64,000 nt of DNA from Sanguinoderma infundibulare (lineage: Eukaryota > Basidiomycota > Agaricomycetes > Polyporales > Polyporaceae): assembly GCA_032821775.1 (NCBI GenBank), contig JAVLRN010000001.1, positions 1,798,001 through 1,862,000 of the forward strand. Direction: 5' to 3'. Of the stretch, positions 47,437 through 58,300 are shown in pieces. Position 1 is the first letter of the stretch, and each line of letters begins with the position of its first letter. Made by a program: the position numbers and the translations under genes. The notes under the pieces were generated by a model that saw nothing but the letters and a program-made list of their open reading frames with translations, was not told the origin of the DNA and did no database searches.

Positions 47437-49546
47437 CTATGGCGCTTTCGATCTGCGCTTCTTCTCCTTTTCGATCGCCCGTTTTTTCTGCTCCAGCACT
47501 TGCCGCTGTGGACAAAGCATTCGTCAGCTTCCATCCACGGAAGGAGATATCGAGCAGCCTTACCTCGGCGGTCCGCTTTTTCTCCCCGTACTTCATCCGC
47601 TCGTACAGCTTCCGCTGCTTGTTGCTCATCATCATCTTGTTCATATCCTGCTCCGCCTCGTCCTCCTTCGGCACCTCCGCCTTCTTCGCCTTCTTCTGTG
47701 CCTTCTTCGTCTCCTTCTCGAACGCCCCGAAGTCGACTCCAGCGGCTTCCGCTGCCAGCTCCGCCGCGCGCAACGCCGCCGCGTCCTCCGCGGCAGCAGC
47801 CGCCTTCAGTGCGGCCTTCACCGGGCGTGCTTCCTCTTCGTCTTCCCCCTCCTCCGCCTCTTCGTCTTCCCCGTCCCCAATGATCTCTTCCTCGTCCTCC
47901 TCGGCGCCGGCGATACCCGCCGTTGGGTCGTACGCGTCCACACGCTCGCCAAAAGGAGACAAGTGCGGCGGAAGCGTCTTCCCCTGCGCGTACAAGTCCT
48001 CCAGCAGGATCCTGCCCGCGTTCACGCAGTCGACGACCCACTGCGGCTGCACGCACTTGCGCCGTCTCCGGCGCTCGCGCTCCTCCTCGCTCTCGTTCGC
48101 GCGCTGCACGACCGGCCGGTCGATGATGACGTGCGTGATCGCATCCTCCGTCTCGTCGAACGGCGAGCCCCCGCCCGACGTCGCGGGCCAGCCGATCCGG
48201 CCGCCGAACGCGCGGACGACGAACTCGAAGATCGGGCGCGACGTCTCGCGCGAGATCCAGAACGTGTACGGGGCGAAAAGCTTCGCAGACGTCGACTGGG
48301 GCAGGCTCGAGAGCGTTTTGAGCGTGGGCAGGGTGGCGGTGGTGAGTGCGGGGGCGGAGGGGGTGTCCTCGGCGTTGTCCTCGGTCGTGTCCTCGACGAA
48401 CTCCTCGTCTTCGTCGTTCGCGGTGAGTTCCACCGCGGGCATGTCGACATCGGCGTCGCCGGACGTCCCGTTGGTGATGCTTTTGATCGTTTGCCTGACG
48501 TCTTTGCTCGAAACGCGCTTACCGTCGACTTCGACGACTTTTGACTTCGCAGTTGGGGCTGGTCGCGCGTCCTTCGCTTCCATGAGGCTGAACGCACCGA
48601 CACCTGCCGCCTCCTCTTCCTTCTTGCTGTCGAGAGGGGGAGGGTAGACGAGGCCGGCATCGGTGTACAACTTGAAGGAGACGAAACCGAGCAATGTCTG
48701 GTATAGCTCCAGGAACGTCAGCATGACACGGACATCAACATCCGGAGGGATCTATGTCAGAGAAGCTCAGCGATGTCGTTCAAGTCGAGAGTAGGGTGAT
48801 GAACCATACCATTTGGGTAAACTGGTACGGGACAAGCCAAGTGACCGTCTGGTCAAAAACCTCCGCTTGGTAGTACACGCCTTTGATCGAAAGGAACACT
48901 TTCCGGAGAGCATGGGTGTGCATGACATACAGCTGCCACTCTGCCGCGAGCCGTGAACAGTTGTCAATGAGCGTAGGGGAGACCTTGGAGTCGGACGGAA
49001 GGGAGGCGAAAAGGAAGATCATGCAGAGAGCATCATCGATGTCGCGCACGGCATCCACAAATGTCGGATACCTAGATTACATTATTCGCATTCATGTACC
49101 AGCGCAAATTGGTGACGGGCTTTACCCACCTCTCCTTGATGATATGGTCTAGCCGATACACAGGCTTGTTGTCCTCCAGACTCTTAGCACTGCTCCACTC
49201 TCCCCTCCCGAGTGCACGGGCGAGCTTCTTCGCAAACGACTTGTGCTCTCGAAGCTTCCTAAGGACGGGCTCATGTGCTAGGTACGCGATGTCCTTCGCA
49301 TAGTAGAAATTTGTGGGGGCGGAGGACCCTTTGTTCGCCTTCTTCCGGTTGCGAGGCTCACGAGGGTATATACCTGGTAACAACGTTGTGAGACCGATCC
49401 AAGGAATGCAGGACTGAGTACGCACCCTTCAAGATACACAACCTTCGGAAGTCTGCTAAGGAGCATTGCAGCTTCTTGACCGCAGCCGAGCGGGTTATGT
49501 ACGCCTTGGCCGCACCAGCCTTGCCCTTCTGCTTTAACCGACCCAT
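47437..49546 (-). CDS. NOP7: Pescadillo homologue, ribosome biogenesis factor (Nop7/Pes1)
   Basis: The start at 49546 gives [20 protein letters not shown], the classical Pescadillo opening. Subsequent exons carry [53 protein letters not shown] sequence and [20 protein letters not shown]. After these come [13 protein letters not shown] ([20 protein letters not shown]) and [25 protein letters not shown] domain ([20 protein letters not shown] to [15 protein letters not shown]) follows, with acidic and Ala/Glu-rich C-terminal stretches and a final basic exon ([14 protein letters not shown]). The length is about 640 residues. With Erb1 and Ytm1 it forms the PeBoW/Nop7 complex for 60S subunit maturation in the nucleolus. 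GC-rich coding bias opens two very long antisense frames across it, which are not genes. Confidence 0.95.
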
Positions 49547-49727
49547 CTTGAACAAACCTGAAGGACCAAGAGGAGGGAGAAGTAAAGCAGGCGGGAGGGA
49601 GGAGACAGCGTCCAATCAGGAAGCCCTCTCCAAACTTTTCGCTGTATGGACTGGGCGCTTGTCTGAGGGGGCACGCGTAGACAAGCGCGATCTGGGTTGC
49701 TGCAGTTCGCCATCTCCCTCGCCCACG
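49547..49727. promoter_or_regulatory. Divergent promoter, NOP7 / SmD2 genes
   Basis: 181 bp lie between the two outward-facing start codons of a ribosome-assembly gene and a spliceosome gene. A shared promoter is plausible from spacing; no element is identified. Confidence 0.5.
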
Positions 49728-50351
49728 ATGAGGTCCGTCCCTATCGCCCCCCTCTATTTCTCTGTGTCTTGATGCTCATCCTGCTTCATATAGTCAATAC
49801 GTGCACGTCCCGAAGTCCGAGCTTGATGAGGCACAACTCCGTGCACTCGAGGAGCACGAGATCAGCCAGGGCCCCTTGTCCGTCCTGCAGCAAGCGGTCA
49901 GGAATCACACACAAGTCCTCATATCCCTACGAAACAACAAAAAGCTACTAGCACGCGTGAAGGCGTTTGACAGACATAGCAACATGGTGCGTGCTCCCTC
50001 CAGTGTGTGGCGTCCTACGCGTCGGACTAACCCCCTTCATGTAGGTTTTGGAGAACGTGAAGGAGGCACGTCACCTTTCGCTTTGCTGCCTCGACCCTTT
50101 CAGCTGATAGTGGGGCATCGCAGATGTGGACAGAACTGCCGAAGGGGAAGAACAAGAAGCCAGTGAACAAGGACAGGTTCATCAGCAAAATGTTCCTCCG
50201 GTGAGTCCGCATTGTCGTCCTGAGTTCATCAGGATGTTAATCCCAGCCATCTGTGTAGCGGTGATTCTGTCATCCTAGGTATGAAACTGCTTTCAGCTCC
50301 ACAGATTGACCTATACTGACCACTTCGCCAGTTCTGCGCAACACCGCGTAG
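49728..50351 (+). CDS. SMD2: Small nuclear ribonucleoprotein Sm D2
   Basis: Six small exons (49728-49732, 49794-49986, 50045-50065, 50124-50200, 50259-50278, 50332-50351) total 336 nt and 111 residues. Sm motifs are plain: [57 protein letters not shown] and KMFLRGDSVILVLRN. SmD2 is part of the heptameric Sm ring on U1, U2, U4 and U5 snRNAs. Two details are unusual. The first coding exon is only five bases (ATGAG), and the intron after VKE (50066-50123) begins GC rather than GT; both are required to rebuild the invariant sequence. Five introns in a 336-nt reading frame is a high density. Confidence 0.94.
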
Positions 50352-50626
50352 TGTTCGCCCTGTGGTCTTTTGCATCTTGCCTTCCACCTGGTAAAGAGCT
50401 ACCCGGAACAATTTGTCTGTCATTGCCCTGCGAACTCTCTCGTGTATCACGTATTGTACTCTGTCTTGTCTCTGTTCTTACATCTCATTGCTCTGATCAA
50501 CCAAAAGATTATGCTTTGCCCAAGATTCAGCCCAGTGGCACCAAGATCCTCCCCTCTATGGGTATTATCACCCCCTGTAGGAAGTTATCAACACCCGACA
50601 TTGCGACTGTTGGAGATGCCAGTTCC

Positions 50627-53600
50627 TCACCGATGAGATGCCGAGCGTTCCTCGTCTTCAATCTCCTTGATGGCGTCGAAGATGCTGCCCAGAGCGATCC
50701 ATCCGAAGCTGCGCGCCCCGAACGCGTTGTGCTCCAAGAGTGCCAGGCGGAATGCGACCCATGCCCGGTACAATGACTCGTCGGAGAGCACATCGTCGTG
50801 CCCCGCGATACCACCTTTCACCCTCGAGACGAGCGTGGCCGTCTGTTCTCTCATTTGCGACATCTGGTCTTTCCTCTTCCGGCGCTGCGAACACTTCGCG
50901 ACGATGGTTCCGACCTATATGAAACGGCGTTCACACCGGTGCCGTACTGATGTGTAGCGTCGAAGGGGGGGGGGACTCACCACGACCTCTTCCTCCGATA
51001 GCATGGCGGAGCGCGAGGGGGAAAGCGTGAAGTCGGCGCATATGCCCCGCAGCTCGGATATGTACGAGTTGTACATGTCCCAGATGTCCGTGATCGTTTG
51101 GTCGTCGTACTCGTCCGTCGGGATAAACTCCGACACGCGCTCTTGGACTCTGCGCCCGACCAGGTTCTCTCGGGGCACCTTCGTGTGGTAGACCTGATGC
51201 AGGACATCCGCAAGCTGGTCATCTTGGTTCATGTGGCGCCGCTGGAAGCGTACCGCCCGCTCCGCCGTCTGCACGGCGGGCAGGTCGATCGCACGGTAGA
51301 GCTTCCCGACGGCCGTCTGGCTCCGGTAGTACGACCCGTTGTCTCTGTCGCTCAGCGTCTCGGGCGCGCTCCAGTCGGGCCTGTTTCGCTCTGGCCGTGG
51401 GATCTTTTCGATGGGGACGGGCTGCCCCGTCTTGGGGTAATCCACGGCGAGGCTATGGAGTCCGGCGAGCGTCAAGCAGTCAGGATGGAGGATGCCCTGC
51501 TCGTTCCAGTGTTGGTCGGCGATGGTCAACCAGTTGGTGGCGATGATTCCAAGGGTCTTCCCGATCGACGTAAGTACCACTCTTGGGCAGCAACATAAAG
51601 GGCACTCACATCACTACTGATATATTCGGCGACGAACTCTGCGACGTCGTCCATAGTGCTTACGTGGTCGACTTGCTTCCTCGGCGCAGGCTCGTAGGAA
51701 GCTGGTTCATACGTCTCGCGAGGCAAGAGATCGGGCCTTGTTGTGACGTTGTACTCATCCCCGTCAAGATCGCCACCTCCCAAGCATGAAGGCAACGGCC
51801 GCGAACCTAAACAGATGTTTAAAATTCAGAACTACTAGTCAATGACAAGGAATCGCCGAATCAACGAATGCACCTTGAGTAGAGAAGACAACGGAATTCC
51901 TGAGGGATTCCCTTGCAAAGGGAGAACCGGGAGGTGGTCTCCCGATCGCGTATGCGAGTTGGACGTCTCCGGGGTGGATCGTGGGCGAACGCGAGACGAG
52001 AGCGGGACCCTCCAAGTAAAGGAGGCCGGTCTCGTTCGGCGAGTCAATGCATACGAAAATCTCTCCTTCTTGCAGATACCCATGAACGTCGGCAACGCCA
52101 ACAAGCGTCCAGCTCTCTGCGCCTGGAACGGGTATGCGAGCGCGGTGCTTCAGCTCCCGGAGTACGTGGTTGACCGCGAAGTCCATCATCTGCCGCCAAA
52201 AGATGTCGTGTTTGAGCGGGCCGAGCCCAAGCTTGTGCAGACCAAGCATGGCAGAGGTGATGCGGAAGGATACCCCGAGACCGTGGATTTCGAGCAAGCG
52301 GCCAGAGCGCTCTAGAGAGGTTCTGCATCCTTGTGCGTCGCGGACTGCGTCGTCCTGGAGCTCCTGGAATGTTTCGTAAGGGACGCCGAGTCCCTCAAGG
52401 AGCATAATAAGAGGGCGATTCAAGTAGTATGAGGCCGGCCTATCGAACGCGCGAGCGATCTCGACTGTCGTGGAGTGGGGGGCCTCGAACTTGATCATGG
52501 AGTCCCGGAGCAGGATGGTGTTTCCAGTCAGAGTGTAATCCACGCTCACCACGCCCTTGGAGCCCTGTAGACGAATTTGGAAGGCCCTAGGGTAGGTTCT
52601 GTTCTTTTGTCCCCTGCGACGCTTGCTCTGGAGGAATGCCCAGATCCCTTTGGCAAGTGAGGGCGAGATGGTACCGACACCGTCGGTGAAGACATGCCGG
52701 CCGCCTTTGATGTCCGTGCCCATGATGATTTGGCCGACATCCGTGGACACAGCGGCGTCTGTCGCGGTGAAGGCCTGTGAAATGCGAGCAGCATATCGAG
52801 CGGGGCAGAAGGGCAGAGTGCGGTCGAAATGGAGATCGTGGAATCTGCCCAGGCTTTCGATGATTGTCTTCGCGTCGACAAAATGGACATTGCGTCTGGA
52901 ATCCATATAACGGAACGGTTTGACGAACCATACGGCATGCTCCTTCAGGGCGGACTGGGAGTAGGCGAGGAAGCTGAATTGGGCACCCGCGATCTTGATG
53001 CCTCGAAGGAGAACGCCGAGTACCCTACGGTTGATGAAGTCGCGTACGTCCACCTCGCGGTCAGAGCGAATTTGAAGGCGGTTCTCATCCTGGAAATTCA
53101 CTCTCAGGAAGCAATCCTGACTGTGATAGTATTCCCGCATGACTCGATTGGAACGCTCCGGGAAGGGTCCTTCGAGGATCATGGTAGTGGGCGTGACGGT
53201 GAGGCGAAGACAGCTGAAGGGGGCAGTGGTGTCTCCGGACGAGAGGGAGTCGAGAGGTTTATAAACGAACTGAGCCCGAACTTCCTCGAACAGCTCGGCA
53301 ACTCCGATGCTTGATCTGGATGGAGGATGTGTCGTGGCACGGTGCTGATCCTCGCCGAACCAATACAGGACCTTCGCACGCGATCGAAACTCCCGGAGGA
53401 GGCTAGCAACATAGTCGCGTTGTCGCTCGGCGGTGTAGCCCGATGGACGAGAGCGCAGGATGTGGTTGATGGGTTCGCCCAGTGACAGGACCTCCTTCAT
53501 GTCGACGAGCCATGAGCGCACTAACGCTATGATATGGAATGACACGACCCAAGGCAGTCTTGCTATCCACAGCTCGTACCGTTCGCGCCTTCCTTCGGAG

Positions 53601-54484
53601 AAGAGCTCGCGCCATTCGACCGGGTAGGAAAAACTGGAGACAGGTGTGTGGGCCAGCTGCGCAAAGGTTCGGAAGGTCGCAAGATCGTCCTCCGAGGAAC
53701 ATTCGAGTCGGATGGATAAAGAGGTGTAGGGTGCGACCGGCTCGTGGCTTTCATCGAATGCGCTCCAACGTCGGCGCGGGGTCGGGTGTTGGGAGATGTT
53801 CATGCGCGCCAGGTATGATTCGGTTTCGAATGATGGGGGATAGTCGAGGGAGAAGAATATGACAGGTCGTCGTGAAGGGTGATGGACGCTCGCGGAGACC
53901 CAAGCGATCTGCGAGACCCGGATGACGATAATGCGCGTGTCCTCCAGGTCCACACCAATAGCCTTTACGCGGAACTCTCTCCTGTCACCATCGAAGATGA
54001 GCTGAGCAGCACATCTCTCCTCCCATTCGACAGAGTAGACGTGATCACGGCACTCCCGGCCAAATTGGATCGTGGCCAGCTCTACCCAGCTGGCATCAAC
54101 TTCTTTAGCGAGGCGTTCCCGGGCATCTGCTTCTCGAGGGTCTTCGTAGGGCAGCCTGAGCACTCGCTCTATGACGTCCGGACGGGCATTTTTGTGGCTT
54201 TTCTCGAAGCCGACACGAGATGTGCCGAGGGAGAAGGGGAGTTGAGGGGAGGGCTGGCCGTATAAGGACAAGAAGCGCCGCGCCAGGTCTACTGTGGGGA
54301 GTGTGAGCGTCGCGTTTTGCCATGGACCTCTCCGTTTCGGTGGGAAAAGATGGACATCGAAGTTGAACTTGCGTGCGGGAGGCGCTAGGAATGGCGGGGA
54401 ATGAAGGATTTGTGCAAGCGCTGATTTGAGCTTGTGGACCGAGATCCCGAATGGGATATTGGACACATGTACTTCTGAGTCCAT
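50627..54484 (-). CDS. Cellular RNA-dependent RNA polymerase (RNA silencing), copy A
   Basis: Four exons (54484-51874, 51806-51610, 51556-50981, 50914-50627; lengths 2611, 197, 576 and 288) total 3,672 nt and 1,223 residues. It belongs to the eukaryotic RdRP family PF05183 (QDE-1 / RDR). The N-terminal 75 residues (VSNIPFGISVHKLKSAL, then RRGPWQNATLTLP) look like an RRM-type fold. The RdRP core includes TTMILEGPFPERSNRVMREY, VFTDGVGTISPSLAK, RLQGSKGVVSVDY, EALLEGLG-like MLLEGLGVPYETFQELQDDA and the catalytic motif GGGDLDGDEYNV, with aspartates 883, 885 and 887 (51757-51771). The C-terminus is helical with KDQMSQMREQTATLVS. Such enzymes convert single-stranded RNA to dsRNA for Dicer in quelling-type silencing. 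It is convergent with SMD2. Confidence 0.95.
51757..51771 (-). other. Catalytic DLDGD motif of RdRP copy A
   Basis: The 15 bases encode Asp-Leu-Asp-Gly-Asp within GGGDLDGDEYNV in the second exon. This is the DbDGD signature whose three aspartates bind catalytic metal in two-barrel RNA polymerases. All three aspartates are present. Confidence 0.95.
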
Positions 54485-55377
54485 GCTTGCGGTCGGTAGC
54501 CGACGTGTCTGTCAAGTGGAGACGATACTGGTCGGAGTCTTGCGGAGGGAGGCAAGCGATGTGAGGATCCTGTTATAAGAGAATGAGTCCTACAGTCACC
54601 GCAGCACACCACCAGCAGAAGGCACCATCTGCAGCAATGCTTCGGCTTACACGGGGCTGCATGCCTTCGTCTGTCAGTGTGGCCTACTGATGTTCTGTAG
54701 AGTAGTTCGGTCACGTCCAGTATGAAGTACGTACCCAATTGCACACTTGGACCGGCTGACTGAACAAACCGTGTCGAAGGATTCTCGACGGAGGGCCCTG
54801 CCTGAACTGGCGTGTAAATCCATATTTACCACGAAATGGTAGTCAGACAAGCTTATATCCCGGAGAAACCCAAAACCTGGTTTCAAAGTGACTAGTACCA
54901 CTTGACCATCGATCGGCCCTAATGATGATCAATGTTGCAGCAGTGCAGCGTCGCAGCCTAAGTGGCTCACCGTAAGTATTGGAGATAAACGATTCTGTAC
55001 AGCCTAGAAGCTTACTGCAGCGTTAACATCGGAAACGTCTGTCCTTCGGACGCATGATAGGGGGGAAAGTGTGGCGAAGTATAGCGTGGAGGTGCTAACT
55101 TAAAGGTGACAAGACTGGTGTCATGTTCGGACGAATCGATGGCGCTGTCAGCAAAGCTGAGCGCTTATGAGCCCTCCGCGGATTCGAACCTTACTGCAAT
55201 CGGGCCCATAAGAACTAGTGAGATCGCAAACAAATGCATATGCTCGGAAGATCCTAATCGTACATTCATACCAGTACACCTTGCTAACCATACAATTGCC
55301 TAGTGCACCACAACACGATCAGAGCCTCAGTACGTCGATCACTTCGTGTTGGGCCGAGAGGAGAATGGAGAACTTAC
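54485..55377. other. Spacer between the two RdRP genes
   Basis: About 890 bp hold the copy A promoter and the copy B 3' UTR. Two adjacent hairpins lie at 55142-55212. No open frame looks coding, and I see no leftover RdRP fragments or transposon ends. Confidence 0.5.
55142..55212. repeat. Two adjacent stem-loops between the RdRP genes
   Basis: Stem-loop 1 is 55142-55164: GCGCT and CAGC pair with GCTG and AGCGC around an AAA loop, with a 2-nt bulge. Stem-loop 2 pairs CTTATGAGCCC (55164-55174) with GGGCCCATAAG (55202-55212), one mismatch, around a 27-nt loop that contains GATTCGAACC. The loop sequence resembles the T-loop complement of a tRNA, but no cloverleaf can be completed. Confidence 0.6.
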
Positions 55378-58300
55378 TCATCGTCGAGACAACGTGCGTT
55401 CTTCATCCTCGATCTCCTTGATCGCGTCAAAGACGCTTCCCAGAGCTACCCATGCAAAGCTACGCGCCCCGAAGGCATCGCCCTCCATACTTGCAAGACG
55501 GTATGCGATCCACGCCCTCTCGAGCGACGTTTCGGAAGGAACGTCGTCGTCGCCAGCAATCTCGCCCTTGACACCGCTGACCAGAGTAGCCGTCTGTTCC
55601 CTCATTTGGGACATGAGATCCTTCCTCTTTCGAGGCTGCGAGCATTTAGCGACAATCGTTCCAACCTAGGTCAAGCGTCAGCGAGCACATCGGTAGGGTG
55701 CGTGACAGAATAGCAACTTACCACGGCTTCTTCCTCGGTCAGCATCGCCGAACGTTTGTGCTCCAGTGTGTGGTCGGCGCATATGGCTCGCAATTGAGAG
55801 GCGTACGAATTGTACAGCTCCCACATTCGGCGTATGAAGTCGTCGTGGTACTCGTCGGTACGAATGAACTCGGAGACACGGTGCTGGACAGCAGTCACGA
55901 CAGCATCGTCTATGTGTGCTGCGTCGTCGTAGAACTGCTCGATAACATCCTCGTACTGGTCGTCCTGGCTGTCGTTCCGCATGCGCCTCCTCTGGGATCT
56001 CCCGGCGCGCCGTACTGTCTTTATCGCAGGCAAGTCAATCAGTCGAAACAGCTTGCCGATCGCCCGCATGCTCGGATAGTAGTCGGCGTTGTCCGCCCTG
56101 ATGGTCTCTGGCGCATTCCAGTCCGGCTTTGACTTGAACTTGAGCTTGGGTATCTGGGCCATGGGGACGGGCTGCCCGCTTTTCGGGTAATCGACAGCGT
56201 CGCTGTGCAACGCCGCAAGCGTGATGCAATCCGAGTCAAGGATCCCGTCAGGACTCTGATCCGCAATGATCAACCAAGTTATGGCGATAATACCGAGGGT
56301 CTGCGCTATAGCTATTAGTGAGGGTGAGACGTGAGATTCCATATACACACATACATCGCTGCTGATGTATTCGGCGACGAAATCGGCGACGTCTTCCATC
56401 GTACTCTCGTGGTCCACAAGCTTCTTCGGCGCTGGATCATACGACGCACCCTTGTACGTGCGGTCAGGCAAGAGGTCTCTCCGGGTGGTGACGTTGTACA
56501 AATCCCCGTCCAGGTCGCCCCCACCCAAGCAAGACGGTAGCGGCCGCTCACCTATTTAGTTGGTCAAGTGAGAAACGACAAGCGAAAACTACATAGTGGG
56601 ACCTACCTAAGACAGAGAAGACGACCGTGTTCCTAAGCGACTCCTTTGCCAGTGGACTGCCAGCTGGCGGCCTTCCGATAGCATTCACCACCTGCACGTC
56701 TCCGGGATGGATGGTAGGGGACCGTGAAATAAGGACAGGTCCTTCGAGGTAGATAAGACCGGATTCGCTGGGGGAATCAATGCACGCGAAGACCTCCCCT
56801 TCTCTCAGCTGCTTGTGGACGTCAGCGACGCCGACCAGGGTCCAGCTGTCCCTGCCTGGCACGGGGATCCTGGCGTGATGCTTAAGTTCCCGAAGGACGT
56901 GGTTGACTGCGAAATCCATCATCTGTCTCCAGAAGAGATCGTCAAGTGGTCCCAGCCCTAGCTTGTGGAGACCCAGCATGGTGGAGGTGAGGCGGAAGGA
57001 CACGCCGAGTCCATGAGCTTCGAGTAGACGAGCGGACCGCTCGAGGGAAATAACGGATTGTTGGGCTTCGTAGACGGCCTCATCCTGCAAGTCCTTGAAC
57101 GTCTCGAAGGGTACTCCGAGGCCTTCCAGGAGCATGATGAGAGGCCTGTTGAGGAAGTACGGACCGGGCCTGTCGAATGCTCGAGCGATCTCCACTGTCA
57201 GGGACTGAGGCGCCTCGAATTTGATCATGGAGGGCCGTAGGACGATGACTTGGCCGGTCAGCGTGTAGTCGACGCTCAACATTCCCTTCGATCCCTGAAG
57301 GCGGACCTGGTATGCCCTCGGATGAGTCCTGTCCTGGCGGCCCCGACGGCCTCGTTCGCGAAGGGCACGCCAGATGTCTTTGGCTAACTGAGGTGAGATG
57401 GTACCAACGCCGTCCGTGAAGCAGTACTTCTCATCCTCGATATCCGCCTCCGCCTCCAACTGCCCGACATCAACAGTGATGGACGCGTCAGTCGCCGTGA
57501 AGGCTTGAGAAATCCTCGCCGCATACCGAGCAGGACAGCGAATGAGTGTGGGGTCGAATGAGACGCGGAAGTTGCCCAGACTTTCGATGATCGTTGTCGC
57601 GTCCACGAGGTGTTGGTTACCATGCTCGTCTCGGTGGTGGAAGGGCTTCACGAACCATACTGCGTGCTCCTTCAGGGCAGACTGCGAGTACGCCAGGAAG
57701 CGAAAGTGGGCTCCGGCAATGGTGATCCCGTCCCGCAAAACACTTCTGACCCTCCGATTGATGAAGCTCTGCCCGTCTACCTCTCGATCGAACCGATACT
57801 GGAGCCTGTTCTCGTCCTGGAAGCTCACCCGGAGGAAGCACTCCTGGTTGCGGAAGTACGTCCGCATGACGCGGTTGGATCGTTCGGGAAAGGGACCCTC
57901 GAGAATCATAGTGGTAGGGGTGATGGTGACATGTAGGCATTGGAAAACGGAGGGTGCGTCTGTAGTAGACAATGGCGGGCCGACCGGCTTGTACACAAAC
58001 GCGTTCTCGACCAAAGCGAAAAGATCGGTCACTGGAGCTGACCACGCTACTTCCAGTTGAGTTTGGAAAGTAACGTCCGCGCCCGGTTGCTCCGCCCCAT
58101 ACCAGTACAGCGCTTTGGCATGCGAAGCGAAGTCGCGGAGGAGCGCCGCTGTGTAGGCAGGGCCCCGAGCCTTGAGGACCCGTTCAATGTTGCTGCGAAG
58201 GGAGAGAGCCTCTGTCATATTGACCAGCCATGAACGGAGTAACGCTTCGATTTGAAACACTACCGTCCACGGGAGTCCTCTGATCCACAAGGCGTACTCT

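Noticed and set aside
47316..48647. Plus-strand open frames of 443 and 397 codons
   Set aside because: They are exactly antisense to the Pescadillo BRCT and acidic exons. Their products are Ser/Ala- or Arg/Leu-biased translations caused by GC-rich codon use, and they have no domain.
50968..50975. Homopolymer G run as a frameshift or assembly error in RdRP copy A
   Set aside because: It lies just inside the third intron, next to the GTGAGT donor, so it does not touch the reading frame.
55175..55212. tRNA gene suggested by a GATTCGAACC-like T-loop
   Set aside because: No complementary T-stem, acceptor stem or anticodon arm could be built on either strand.
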